In this document: positions 38,071 through 49,307 of the stretch, piece after piece
How the letters are laid out: the number at the start of each line of letters is the position of its first letter
How positions within the stretch are numbered: the first letter of the stretch is position 1
Assembly (NCBI RefSeq): GCF_963678635.1
Contig: NC_087067.1
Span: 41,064,379 to 41,128,378 of the forward strand
From: Symsagittifera roscoffensis
Taxonomy: Eukaryota > Xenacoelomorpha > Acoela > Convolutidae
Direction: 5' to 3'
DNA: 64,000 nucleotides
Translations under genes and position numbers: made by a program
Notes under the pieces: generated by a model
The model's database searches: none
The model's input: only the letters and a program-made list of their open reading frames with translations
Told to the model about the DNA's origin: nothing

Positions 38071-38525
38071 AACAAGAATGCGCGTATATCAGGAAAACTC
38101 TGAAAGTTCCGACTGCATTTATGGCCAATGGAAAAACAATTGCTTGAAAAATTGACAAAATTAACGTTTTTTTCAACTTTTTTCTTCATTTTATCATCCC
38201 ACACGCTATGCAAAATACTAAGGGTGTAATTGGCGTCTGGTATTGTGATAATACAATTAAATGGCTGGCCTCAATTCAATTTGGAATGCATAAATTCGCT
38301 TCTTACGCGTATTATAAGAATGCAATTTATTACTCTGTAATTATCCCAAATTGGCCAAATTAGTAATTTTCAAACTGCCGTAAATTTACGAAAAACTACA
38401 TAAAACTGGTATAAAAAACTCCGGCAATAACGCTGAGTTAACAAGTCGAAAATTGACTGAATAAAAAACCACACCAAGCATAAATACTCCGCACTTTCTT
38501 CGAAAGCGAAAGCCGCAACAAAAAT
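38071..38525 (+). repeat. RepA family copy, old
   Basis: AACAAGAATGCGCGTATATCAGG, AAGTTCCGACTGCAT, CATCCCACACGCTATGCAAAAT, TTACGCGTATTATAAG, ATTATCCCAAATTGGCC and AAGCATAAATACTCCGCACTTTC identify it. Heavily diverged. Confidence 0.75.
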
Positions 38526-38672
38526 TAGTGAGCTTGAAATTAAAAAACCCGTTTTTGCTTTTAGTTCCAAAGAAATAAATAAGAACTTTTAAGATTTGTG
38601 CTGTTAAATTACCTGGTATCGCTAATGAAACAAAAAATAAAAAGGCTAAATAGACCTCAAGCTACAAGTTGA

Positions 38673-38675
38673 GAG

Positions 38676-38751
<76 letters not shown>

Positions 38752-38790
38752 GAGAAAAAGAGAGAAAGGAGAGAGAAAGGAGAGAGATAC
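38673..38790. repeat. (GA)n microsatellite
   Basis: An almost uninterrupted GA repeat of about 100 bases with a few GATA and AAAG variants. It creates a spurious Leu/Ser-rich frame on the minus strand. Confidence 0.98.
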
Positions 38791-38799
38791 AGCGGCAGA

Positions 38800-40060
38800 A
38801 CTCGTCCTGAGACACTGAGTTCCGCTGCAGTCACCCTGTTATAATTTAAAACCAAAATTTTAATCATTAAGGTATGTATTCCAAATGCCTCATACACTGA
38901 GTTGTTAGTTGTTGCTAATTGGTATGAAATAACCAAAATGTTATGCAATTGTGCGAACTGGGGAAAAAGACCATGGTAAGTATCTTGTATATGCAGATTT
39001 TACTGGCAGGAAAGAGCACAGTAAGTATGATAACACCACAAGAGATAAACTTTTCACAATTTTTGAAAGTGCAACCGCAACCATTAAGCAACGTCGATCA
39101 GTGTGGCATACTGCTGATTTAAACTATCCGGACAAAGAAAGTATAACATTCGTTAATTGAAACCAAAACTTTTAACTTCGGTAAATTTTATGCATTTTCC
39201 ACCTTTTAAAAAGTTGTTTGGATCAATCATATGCCTCGTTTCAAATTGGACCCTTTTACAAGCTGGATTAGCTCACTGCTTGAGCTTCTATACTCGCCAA
39301 TGGGATTTGACTTCCATATCTTACGCCAATGGTTTTTGACTTTCATATCTATACTGGCATGATAATTTTTGGTGAGAAACTTTTTTAGCTGGATGAACTT
39401 TCACTCAAAAACAGCCTTTCTAAAAAGTTATAGAAAACATATAGTTAAATTAATGATTTCACAAAAATTGGTTTAAATTGAGCGCAAGCGAAATTACATT
39501 GATTTTTGACAAAAGTTGTCACGTTTCTCTCTTTCCAAATGTCATAAATATGAAAATTGGTGGCGTCTCTACAAAGAAGAAACCGAGTGATGGAAAACTT
39601 ATTTTAACTAATCAGAACTTTAGGTATTCAAAAATATTTGGCAATTTCACATCAAGCAAACATATTGATACCATTAAAAATGATGAAAGCTTCAAATTTT
39701 CTCAGATTTAAGACGCATTGATAAAAAAACTACTGCTGAAATTAAACTTTTGCTAACTTTGCCTTCAATTTTGAGCAAAAACCATTTGGAAAATAGATAC
39801 ATCTGACGATTCTGATAGATTGAAAACTATCATCGGTTCCTCGATGAAAAAGTACGCCGTCCGAGATTTCATTCTGCGCAAAATTGCAACAGAGACTGGA
39901 AATTCAGAACAAAGGCAAATTTGAAAAATTTGTTGTAGCCTATAAATTTTTCAATGCGACTGTTCAATTGCGTACCTCTGTTTCACCTGTTTTTGTCACG
40001 CTCCTCGATTAAAAACTGTTAAGATGAATCACGTTTAAATTTTGTTGTTATTAATCACAA
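38800..40060. other. Stretch without a confident gene
   Basis: Frames of 60-77 codons on the plus strand (38951-39160, 39478-39711) include GT/AG-like words such as CCATG|GTAAGTATC. No conserved motif was recognised, so no gene is called. Confidence 0.35.
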
Positions 40061-40070
40061 TTCTTGCAAA

Positions 40071-40076
40071 TTTATT
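40071..40076 (-). promoter_or_regulatory. Candidate polyadenylation signal of the CAP-domain gene
   Basis: AATAAA on the minus strand, about 213 bases after the stop codon. It is the nearest canonical signal I find; the distance is plausible but not decisive. Confidence 0.35.
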
Positions 40077-40288
40077 AATCACATCATACTATTCAAATTA
40101 ATGAAGAAATCACATTTCAAATTGAAGCCACAATTGACATTTTAAACTCATCCAGCGCATAATTTTTGTTTGACTCATTATTTTTCAAATATTGATATTT
40201 GAGCAATCGGTTGTCACAATTTTGTTCTTGTATTTAATCATCTTCCTTTTAAATCCCTTAAGGTTTGTTTATGTTGTTAATACACACT

Positions 40289-43276
40289 TTATCGAAGCTG
40301 CTTCAGCAAAGACAGTGCAAGCCAAGAAAGTGTCATACTTTTGAAAAGATGGTTCACGGGACCAGCAAAAGATGTTCCTTCGTCTCCGCCGGGAGCACCG
40401 GGCGCATCTACTGCAATGGTTGTCGGCAACTTCCCTTGCAGATCATCGAGAACATCCCAGGCACAAGCCTCATCCCCGGGTATGCAAGGGGTGGTAGGTG
40501 TAAAGTGGCATTTTTGGTCCAGTTTCTGGTCGCAACTTTGCCACATATTCTGTTCAACCGCACACATTTGAAGGAAGTTCTGGTCCAGAAACAGTTGCTG
40601 ATTTGAAACGGGTTGCTCAAACATACACCCAAACACGTATATTTCATTCTGATAATTAGCTGGTGGACATTTTGAGAAAGCACATCCAGTTCTTTGATAA
40701 TTTTGGTAAAACACATTTCGAACAAAGTCGACTGAGTTTCGGATTTGCTGATTTTTCATTTGCTGATTTGAGAAACAGCCTGAAAGTTTGCTCGATTGCT
40801 CGCCTTTAAACTGGAATGTTGAAACTGCTCTATCGTATTGAGAGTTGAAACTGTCTCTAATCATATCTTCCATCGCAATCGATTGGCTTGTTGGCTTGAT
40901 ATATTCTAGCATCATGAAGTTACTCTGATAAAAGGAACGGTTGCATCCTCTCATCAGCGCGGTTTGAGCCATTTGCTGCATATTATTGTCCCAAAAGTAG
41001 GTGCCAAGACCTGCCAGCTGACGTTTTTCATTAAAAAGTTGCATCATTGTCTTCTCAACAGGGAATCTAGGTGGGGCTTTGGGGTTCTGCCAGGCTTGGC
41101 GACAAGCAGCATCCAGGTTTCGATCACAACTCTTCCAGTATGGCTCCTTTTCGCACATTTCCAAAAAGTTTCTGTTCGAAAACATCTGGTCATCTGTTTT
41201 GTTTGTTTCGTACTGGCAACCAATCACTGGACCCTCTACGGGACAGTATTCTATAGCACATCCTAGCTTAGAGAAATCCTTGAAAAATATATTCCGCATC
41301 AAATAAACTGCCTCCATCAGCTGTTGGTATGTTTTTTGTCCACGATTGTAACATCCAGCAACGTCCTTTGTATTATCGTCCGCAAACCAGAAGGTCTGTT
41401 TAGCCATGGCGTAATTTTCGGAAAAGTAAATGTCCGCATAATCTTCTTCTGTCTTGCCGGGAGCACTAAAAGCACGGGAATAAAACCAATTCTGGGTACC
41501 GTCAGTACATACCAGGTTGGAGTTGCAAACCCTGGGTAGCCACTGTTCAGCTGTTCGCTGCATACTGACATCCCATGCAAAAAGTCGCACACCTGCCAGA
41601 TTCCTCTTTGTATTATGCAGATCCAGCATCTTCTGTTGGAAGCCAGTTAACGAATTGATTGGAGGCGGCGTTGGAGCTACTGGAGGCGGGGCAACAGTAG
41701 TTGTAGTAGTTTTCGGGGCAGCAGTAGTTGTAGTAGTTTTCGGGGCCGGGGCAACAGTAGTTGTAGTAGTTTTTGGGGCCGGGGCAACAGTAGTTGTAGT
41801 AGTTTTTGGGGCCGGGGCAACAGTAGTTGTAGTAGTTTTCGGGGCCGGGGCAATAGTAGTTGTAGTAGTTTTCGGGGCCGGGGCAACAGTAGTTGTAGTA
41901 GTTTTCGGGGCCGGGGCAACAGTAGTTGTAGTAGTTTTCGGGGCCGGGGCAACAGTAGTTGTAGTAGTTTTCGCGGCAACTGTAGTAGCTCCCTGCTTTT
42001 TACACTCTGCATCAAGCGTTGCATTACAACTCTTCCATAAGTGGGGCTCTTGTGAACACATATTTAGGAAGTTGCTGTTTAAGAAGTACTGATCATTGGA
42101 GTTGGTCGATTGGTCATACTGACATCCAATCACTTTCACAACCTTACAGTCTTTGTAGGCGCAACCAAAAGAAGTTGCGGTGTCTTTGAATACATTTTTT
42201 ATCATACTGATTGTTGTCATTTGATTGGTGGTTGGAGTTTGGCCATTCAAGCAACCGTATATAGTTTCACTTTCACCCGCAAAATTTCTGTCTCCCAGAA
42301 TATAACTAAACTCAAAAATTTCTGCTGCCAAAGAAGCATCAAGGTATGTGTGCGACGCACCTGAGCTCGTTTTGGCCATCCAGCTCTGGGTGATATCATT
42401 AAACCTTGATTTTGCCGTACAAATATTACCCACCCAACTCGCAGCTTTTTTCTTCAGACTATCATCCCAACTCAGCATGGAGAGCCCTGCCAAATTTCTC
42501 TTCTCATTATGCAGTTCTACAAGACGAGTTTCATAGTCAAAGAGACCATTGGGTCCTTTAGTGGGTTTGGGCAGAGTTGTGGTGGTTGTGATTGGCTGTG
42601 GTCCTAAACCGTTTCTGCAGTCAGTGTTCAACTGATCGTCCGCCTTGCAAGCTTTCCACTTGGCATTCTCCGCTATGCAAATATCAATGAAACTTTGTTC
42701 AGTGAACAATGGTTTACTTTTTGACCAATCCATTATATTACCTGATGATCGGTAAACGCATATCGGAAGGTAGAATTCAGTTTGAAAAAAACTGCGTTTT
42801 TTCATTACACAACCTATTGTTGTCATATCTTGGTAGAACGTATTTCTAATAAAATCAAGCTTTTTTTGATCGGTTTCATCCAGTTGTGAACGATCTTGTA
42901 AGCATTTAGTGATGTTTTTGTCTGACGAGTACTTGTAGAACGCCACCGACTCACCGTATGTGCTTTTGAAAGCAACCTCTGCTGCGACCTCTGGTGACTT
43001 CGGTGGTGTTGAAAATAGGCTGTTTGTATCAAAAAACGCACTTGAATCTTGTGACAAAACTGTCAAATCGGCTTTTGGCTTTAGTGTTTTCAGCAATGCT
43101 GATTCCAATTTTGCCGCTTCTTTTACCAATTTGTCGTCCCACACTAGCATTTTGACATTGGCTTTTTTTCTGTAACTGTTGTGAAGGTCCAACAATTTCT
43201 GCACTCCAAGTGTACTTTGACTCACACCGATGTCGATATTTAGTAGAACACACGTCATAATGACAAGAATCTTCAT
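40289..43276 (-). CDS. Secreted protein with four CAP/SCP domains and a mucin-like linker
   Basis: One uninterrupted frame of 995 residues from the ATG at 43276, chosen because MKILVIMTCVLLNIDIGVSQ is a good signal peptide; the frame is open 39 codons further up without one. Four CAP (SCP/TAPS, CRISP-PR1) domains start at residues about 27 (LLDLHNSYR), 252 (LVELHNEKR), 550 (MLDLHNTKR) and 744 (MQLFNEKR), each followed by an L-x-W-D-like motif. Each ends in a conserved Cys-bearing tail such as FLEMCEKEPYWKSCDRNLDA. Residues about 437-531 are (TTTTTVAPAPK)n, probably heavily O-glycosylated. The C-terminus ends in a hydrophobic stretch (MTLSWLALSLL) without a charged cytosolic tail, which suggests a GPI anchor. 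CAP proteins are extracellular, with roles from venom and allergens to development. The exact role here is unknown. It has no introns, unlike the alpha-kinases nearby. Confidence 0.9.
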   Translation of the reverse strand: MKILVIMTCVLLNIDIGVSQSTLGVQKLLDLHNSYRKKANVKMLVWDDKLVKEAAKLESALLKTLKPKADLTVLSQDSSAFFDTNSLFSTPPKSPEVAAEVAFKSTYGESVAFYKYSSDKNITKCLQDRSQLDETDQKKLDFIRNTFYQDMTTIGCVMKKRSFFQTEFYLPICVYRSSGNIMDWSKSKPLFTEQSFIDICIAENAKWKACKADDQLNTDCRNGLGPQPITTTTTLPKPTKGPNGLFDYETRLVELHNEKRNLAGLSMLSWDDSLKKKAASWVGNICTAKSRFNDITQSWMAKTSSGASHTYLDASLAAEIFEFSYILGDRNFAGESETIYGCLNGQTPTTNQMTTISMIKNVFKDTATSFGCAYKDCKVVKVIGCQYDQSTNSNDQYFLNSNFLNMCSQEPHLWKSCNATLDAECKKQGATTVAAKTTTTTVAPAPKTTTTTVAPAPKTTTTTVAPAPKTTTTTIAPAPKTTTTTVAPAPKTTTTTVAPAPKTTTTTVAPAPKTTTTTAAPKTTTTTVAPPPVAPTPPPINSLTGFQQKMLDLHNTKRNLAGVRLFAWDVSMQRTAEQWLPRVCNSNLVCTDGTQNWFYSRAFSAPGKTEEDYADIYFSENYAMAKQTFWFADDNTKDVAGCYNRGQKTYQQLMEAVYLMRNIFFKDFSKLGCAIEYCPVEGPVIGCQYETNKTDDQMFSNRNFLEMCEKEPYWKSCDRNLDAACRQAWQNPKAPPRFPVEKTMMQLFNEKRQLAGLGTYFWDNNMQQMAQTALMRGCNRSFYQSNFMMLEYIKPTSQSIAMEDMIRDSFNSQYDRAVSTFQFKGEQSSKLSGCFSNQQMKNQQIRNSVDFVRNVFYQNYQRTGCAFSKCPPANYQNEIYVFGCMFEQPVSNQQLFLDQNFLQMCAVEQNMWQSCDQKLDQKCHFTPTTPCIPGDEACAWDVLDDLQGKLPTTIAVDAPGAPGGDEGTSFAGPVNHLFKSMTLSWLALSLLKQLR
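41684..41968 (-). repeat. Coding minisatellite (33-bp unit) in the CAP gene
   Basis: Seven tandem units encoding TTTTT(V/I)APAPK, then a shortened TTTTTAAPK and a final TTTTTVAPPP. The units are nearly identical in DNA, which implies recent expansion. The length keeps the frame. It also opens long Val/Ala-rich and Leu/Arg-rich frames on both strands that are not genes. Confidence 0.95.
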
Positions 43277-43399
43277 GTTTTTATATTTTTGAAATTTCAA
43301 TTCTTTTTCTTCCAAAGTATCATAAAAGAAGCTATTAAGTTCCAAATGAATGCAAAATAACAAGCGTGTTTTCGTCATAAAATCTGGCCACAAAAAAAA

Positions 43400-45420
43400 C
43401 TATTTCTGAATTTAATAGAAAATTAACTTCGAGACATTTTCGATTCAGACCGAAAACTGAATATGTTCTGCGTTTTAAGAAAACTTCTCTGCATTTATAC
43501 GAAATTCAACATCTGCAGTTAATAAAAAAACTAAAACAGATACAAGCTTAAAATATTTCCGAAAAAAAACCTGTGGGAGAAATTTTATTATTTTAAAATA
43601 AACCCAAAAGTTTCTTATTAAGGCTTGTCTTAAATTTTTTTTAAAACGCGGCTGATAAAGTAATCTCATTTCTTGAGTCTACATTGAAATTTCTCACCAC
43701 TCTCAAATCTACATGAATCTATGATCTTTTGTATATAGCTCTAGTCGTAATTGGAAAACTCGCAACAGTTGGCGCAACGCAAAATTATCCGCAAACTTAC
43801 GTTTTTACTCTCAAAAATGCCTTTTTCAAGACAACTTTTATTTAGAATTTCACCAAAATTTTTAGATTGCACGACTACAAATAATTTTTATTTTAATCAT
43901 TTGCCAGTTTTTTCCATTTGTAAAATATATATTTTTTCAACAGTGTGAAAATACAAAAATCAACAGCTTAGGAAAGTTTTTTAAGACTTGGGAAAAAACT
44001 GGCAAGTGATTCAAATCAAAAATTAAAACAATCAGAGAGTGTAGTTTAAATCATTTGCAGCAGGTCGATGTTAAACTTTTGGTGAAATTCTGAATTGAAT
44101 CTAGAGAGTAAAAACATAAATTTGCGTTTAATTTTGTCCCCTAAAGTAGTCCAAAAGAGACTATAAACTGAAAAAAAAAGTAAAAAAACTAAATAAATTT
44201 CAAAAGTCAAAAACAATCCCTATAAAGCGTTGAGATCACATGTTTTTTTGCTTGAAAAAAAAACACGTTAGAAGCAAATTTTTAACTGAATCATTTGAAA
44301 CAGAAAAAGAACTTGATAGACATTGAACCACTTAAGTCAAAGGAAAAAAAAATTGTACATTTCGATCCTAAATATACCAGTAAATACTTAAATTTTACTT
44401 TTCCTTTTGCGAGAGAAGCAATTCAAGATTTTATAATTTTCTTGCGAAGTTAAAAGTTATAAAGGTAAAAATTGTATAGATGGTTTATACAGACCTTTGA
44501 ATAATGAGCTTTTGTTAGTGGTAAATGAGTTTTTTGTCATTTTCACAGAAAAAAGCTAGGTAGATCACATTATCGGGACAAAATTAAGCCAATTTTTTTT
44601 GTGTTTTTCAAAGCTTTGTTTCAATTTTTGTTTTTAATTCATTGCGTTACTTTTTTTTTCAGATTAAGTACCATTTTTTGCATTAATTTGGAACTATTAA
44701 AAGTTTGAAGATGACTCCAGCGTGCGGTTAAGCAAAAGTGAAAAGTGTAAAATATATCACGAGAGTAAATTATGGGCTCCCGCTTTAATTAAACAAAATT
44801 TGAGTGAAAACTTGACTTCGCTGAAAGTGTGGAAAAATTAATATTGTGAAACTGTGCTTTAAGATTGAGTTTATGAGTTTGAATATGATCAACTAACTCT
44901 CTATGATGGATAGAAGCGGTTAGTTCCATGAAAACTCGCGGGCAACAGAAATAATGCATTTTTGCCTGTCTAATAAATATTGTAAGCCATCCATCAGAAG
45001 ATTGGTACAATGTTTTTGGTGTAAAACTTGAAGCTCTTGTATAAAAACTTGTGCAAAGGTATACACAAATCGAGTGATATTGTTTTCAAATAGTTTAAGT
45101 TTTTAGAAAATTCTTGTTTTCTCAAAAAAATGATCAATTTTGAAATTTGCCATTTGGCTGTAAAAATATAGACAAAAAATGGTAATTCGGATTTGAATAA
45201 TTTCATTTACAGATTAAATGCATTCGCTTTCTTCCATAACCACAAAAATGAGCAAAAGCTTAAGGAGCGATTAAAAGCATGAAGTACAATAAAAAACCAT
45301 AAGTTCTCGAAAACTGCAAAATTACCAGAATTTACACATTCCATATTTTGATATTTTTAGAGGCAGTGGGTGGAAGTACACAAAAGTCTGAAGAATTTTC
45401 GTCGGATTTTTTTTTCAAAA
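43400..45420. other. Stretch without a recognisable gene
   Basis: Upstream flank of the CAP gene. AT-rich, frames below 75 codons, no repeat family recognised. The CAP promoter must lie here, but I cannot point to an element. Confidence 0.35.
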
Positions 45421-45436
45421 TCTCAGACAAATTTAT

Positions 45437-45480
45437 TTGTGAGATAATTGTCCGGGACACAAATATCCAGACACGCTTTG
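45437..45480 (+). repeat. Fragment shared with the left LTR element's leader
   Basis: CCGGGACACAAATATCCAGACACGCTTTGATATTTGATAT occurs here and, in reverse, at about 6080-6120, next to the left element's LTR. The match is essentially exact over about 40 bases and then stops. Confidence 0.8.
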
Positions 45481-46852
45481 ATATTTGATATCTTTTTATA
45501 TTGCCCAGAGAATTGTCCAGAGAAGACGTCACTCGACAGATCGAAAGATCGCCTGTTAATCTCCCAGATTTGTGCATCATCAAACTAAACTTAAGTTTCA
45601 GTTTTGATTGTAACATACCGATTCACTAATATGATTTTTTATAAATAACTTGTAATAACGGTTAAGAAATTTTTGATCAGAAAATAAAATTTATTTTTAT
45701 ACATTAATTTAGTAAATTTATCGCGGTTTCTGGCCTGATTGAAAAATTTTAAGAAAAAAATTCATGTGTTCTGTTTTTTTTTTAAATTCATGTGTTCTGT
45801 TTTTTTTGGAATGTTAACCTTAACCTTAGTGAGTTTTTTCCATAAGTACGTTTCCATGGTCTCAGTTGGGCAATACAGAGCTCATTTTCCCAGTATGACA
45901 TTGGTCTCAAGAATAATTATGCTTGCTATCAAGAGAATGCTTTGCAATTAATTTGCATAATTCGTCTCTGGATTAGGTAGTTAATTCGAATTCTGCTTTT
46001 TTCTCCTAGAATTCTCTAAATATTGCCACGCAACTCATCTCACTTGTTTCAGTGAGAGATAACAGTGAGAAGAGAACCTCTAGAGCAGCTTTTTTCATGT
46101 GTATTGCGCTACCTACCGTATACATTTGGTTGCAGTTGAATCTTACAGATCCTTCCGATTCCCTCAGTCAACAGCAAAAAGTTGAAGCAAAAAATTCAAG
46201 TTTCTGTAACTACGTTTTCTTTTTCATGGTGTAAACTCATATCGCAGTGCTCGATTTCTCTGGGAAACGGGAAAGTTGTCCCAGTTTAGCCAAAACGTCA
46301 TGTTTTGTCGGCGCCAGTGTAATGATCTGCTTATCTTCGGAAATGTGGTTTGGAAAGCTTGAGCTTCATGTGAATACGAATTGCTATTTGAGCTGTAATA
46401 CTTGAGATATAGTTCACTTTGTGTTTTAAAAAAATATTTTTTATATTTTTTCAGCTCCGTATGCATCTTTCCTAAGCACATCGTTTGATGATTGTCCGTA
46501 AACCTGAAGTTTGATTTGCCTCATTGACCCATGACAAAAATCAGTCCTCGAGGTTTTTAAGTAGTCATTAATTGGTTTACCAATCACATATTTTTTGAAG
46601 CCTTAGGCGCGATTATTTAATGTTTTTAAGGGACAACCGAAACTGTTGTAAAATCTTGTATTTTGTAACAAAATCCAATTAGCACTGCTTTTTCCTAAAT
46701 ATTTGCATCACATCACAGAAGTTTCTTAAGCCAAATGTGGCCTTGCTAGTGTTTTTGAAATTCTCAGACAAAGAAGGGAGCTCTATTTGTTTCAAATTTT
46801 TAAGTGGTTTCAGTGGTAAGAATAATCGAAAAAAGTGAATTAAATAAACTTT

Positions 46853-47246
46853 TGGAACCTGATCTAAACTATATTTTATGATTGGATAAATTAGATATTT
46901 TACCACTGTAAAGTATTTAATATTAACCAATCATGATCCATCTAACTAACAACCCACTTATTTGTAAGTGCTGAAATTACTTGTAATTTCAGCACCAGAG
47001 CGATTTGAATTTAACTTGGAAATTAGTTGCCTCTCCAAGAGAACTTCAGCAGCCGCAATAAACCAGTATACCCTAGATCTATTGAGCCTAGCAGAGACTA
47101 GCTAAACAACCTGAGACTAGATAGTATAAGAGTAAGATTAGGATCGGTATTAGACTAAGAAGTTGCACGAATCTATCCGGCCGAAAATAAGATAGCGTGA
47201 CGAGCAGACGGTGTACCCTATCCGAAATTACTCTATGAGTTAACCA
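46853..47246 (+). repeat. 5' LTR of the 12-kb retroelement
   Basis: Same length and boundaries as 58484-58877. It contains a perfect inverted repeat at 46968-46995 and a TATA-like GTATAAGAG near 47121. Confidence 0.93.
46968..46995. promoter_or_regulatory. Perfect 13-bp inverted repeat in the LTR
   Basis: GTGCTGAAATTAC, a 2-base spacer TT, then GTAATTTCAGCAC. The identical 28 bases are at 58599-58626 in the other LTR, although the two LTRs differ elsewhere. It could be a factor-binding palindrome or an RNA hairpin in the R/U5 region. Confidence 0.8.
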
Positions 47247-47449
47247 CATCGGTCCTAACTCACTTTTTCTCTTTCCAGCTAATTGCTTCGCAGCCTCGAA
47301 TCAGGAGATAACGAATAGTAATCAGATTACGTAATCAGGAGATAACGACTTTAAAAAAATCATTTTATGAACAAACTCAATCCAAATTTTTAAAACCTTG
47401 ATGAGGTTTGCTGAAAGTCGATTCGTTTTACTTATTTTCTTGATTCGCA

Positions 47450-47893
47450 GACTGCTCGTTCCAGGCTTCCTACTGCCCATTAACTGGTCTCGAATAGTTT
47501 TTGGTTAATGAAATATTGATGTTATAACTCAGATTTTTGGGATATTGGTATCAAACTTTGAGCGCTTAAATGAGGTGAGCCGTAAAAAGAATTCATACGA
47601 CTAATTAACTTGACTTAAACCACTTTGGAACGATTTCTCAAACCCTATTTTGAACAAAACATTCGTGTTTTTTTCAGCAACAAGTTATTGAATGATCAGT
47701 TAGTTATAATATTTTTTTTACAAACGGGTAAGTTCAGGCCAATGTAGTGGTGTGCGCGCTCTACTTCTGTGAACGTGAAGATCCTGGGATCAATCCCGCC
47801 ATTCAACTAATGTTCTTTTAAAAATTGGTTTGAGGGGTACAAAAAAACCCAAGCATATAAATTACTCATTTTCTTCGAAAGTCGTAACAATTA
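47450..47893 (+). repeat. RepA-related copy with a tRNA-like middle
   Basis: Starts CAGACTGCTCGTTCCAGG. In the middle (47738-47805) are a TGTAGTGGTGTGCGCGC word resembling a Pol III A box and GGGATCAATCCCGCC resembling a B box, spaced as in tRNA-derived SINEs. It ends with the RepA 3' terminus TTCTTCGAAAGTCGTAACAA. A shortened version of the same tRNA-like/RepA junction is at 49308-49425. Confidence 0.55.
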
Positions 47894-47994
47894 GGCTAAA
47901 AAATTTAAAAATATATAACTTTCGGAACTTACACCGCGTTCGGTACTTCATTTTAGCCAAACTAGCAAAGCTTAAATCCCCATAAAATTACAAA

Positions 47995-48177
47995 CCCGGG
48001 ATGACCAAAAATACTAGTCATACAATTCAATATATGGAAAAATGCTAGTCATACACTTTCCATACAATTCCATACGTACAGAAAATTGCATGAAAGGTCT
48101 ATGATTAGTATTTTTTCATAGACTAAGTGTATGAAATTGTATGATTAGCATTTTTGGTCTATGGAGGTCAACCCGGG
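47995..48177. mobile_element. Fold-back (MITE-like) element
   Basis: Its termini are inverted repeats: CCCGGGATGACC then AAAAATACTAGTCATACAATT on the left, and AATTGTATGATTAGCATTTTT then GGTCAACCCGGG on the right. 183 bp, no ORF; clearest member of the family also seen at 25219-25568. Confidence 0.8.
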
Positions 48178-48459
48178 AAGATAATCATTGCAATTTTGTC
48201 TTCTGAATAACTATTAAGGTATAAACATGAAAATTTATGATTTTTATTGGGAAGACAAGTTGAAAGATCTGGTGATTGACGCACCGGAAATGAATAAAAG
48301 GTCTGTAGATTCTGAATAATTCCCCATAACTTCCCTATCAGATTAGAAAAGTTGGCAAAAATAACTGGAAAAAAATAAAAAGCTGCTTTTGCAGCCACAC
48401 ACTTGTTTGGGGAATTATAAATAACTCTTATAGGGAATTAAAATCACAAGAATAAAACT

Positions 48460-48560
48460 GTATGTTCCGACTGCCCATTTTTTGGTCCGAATGCAAAACC
48501 TTGAATGTTCCGACTGCCCATTTTTGGTCCGAATAGTTTTGGTTGAAGAAACGTTGACAA
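48460..48560 (+). repeat. RepA 5'-end fragments, duplicated
   Basis: TGTTCCGACTGCCCATTTTT followed by GGTCCGAAT occurs twice in about 90 bases, matching the RepA TTCCGACTGCC region. The rest of the element is missing. Confidence 0.5.
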
Positions 48561-48763
48561 ACTGTGAACTTTGAGCTGATAGTATCAATTTTCAAGCATT
48601 AATGTTTGAGTAATTTATGGAGTTGTAATACCAATTAGCTTGATTCAATTCAATCTGGAGTGACTTTGTGGTGTCATGCAAAAACAATTAGCGTTACCTT
48701 TTAAGCATCAAAGTATAAAACGAGCCATTTAAGTAAACTAGATTCACATCGATCTTAAATCAA

Positions 48764-49299
48764 ACAAGACTGCTCGTATCAGGGCGAAGCCCTGAATTTT
48801 CCGACTGCCTTTTAATGTTTAAGGAGCAGTAATAGCCTATAAAAATAAAATGTAATAAAATAAATCGAAAATTGTTTTTTTTTCTAAATTTTGAATTTTT
48901 TTTTGAAAATCATCTCCCCACATGCCATATAAAGTACAAAAGGATAGATTTTGCTCCTTGTAAAAATTCAATTATGGCAAATAAGCTTCTTCCAACCAAT
49001 TTGGAACGATTTCTAAGACGGATTAAATCTCCGCTTACGCGTTAATAGCGCGAAATAGATCGCGCGTTAATTGTCCCAAATTGGCCAAACTGGCAATCTT
49101 TAAACCCCCATAACTTTACGAAAAATGATCACAGGTTAAATATCTTTTCAAATTTAAGCTCAGGACAACAATACCTTTTGAATGATATTTAAAAAATTCC
49201 GTCAAAAATGGCTAGTTAAAAAGTCGAAATTTGTCTGAAGAAAAAAACCAACCCCGAGCACAAATATTCCGTTACTTTCGTATCGAAAGTCGGAACAAT
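48764..49299 (+). repeat. RepA family copy, full length
   Basis: One of the best-preserved copies, with the three hairpins (CAGGGCGAAGCCCTG, the GCGCG palindrome and ACTTTCGTATCGAAAGT) and the terminal CGGAACAA intact. It lies inside the LTR element, so it inserted after or travels with it. Confidence 0.93.
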
Positions 49300-49307
49300 T
49301 AGTGTTT

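Noticed and set aside
38646..38948. Minus-strand 100-codon frame rich in Leu and Ser
   Set aside because: Produced by the (GA)n microsatellite.
41517..42092. Long plus-strand frame (191 codons) rich in Val, Ala and Gly
   Set aside because: It is the antisense of the Thr/Pro minisatellite in the CAP gene and has no meaning of its own. The same holds for the Leu/Arg-rich frame at 41677-42024.
47241..47280. Primer binding site next to the 5' LTR
   Set aside because: CATCGGTCCTAACTC after the LTR, and TCGAACCTAACTC in the left element, are related, but neither starts with TGG nor matches a tRNA 3' end I can name.
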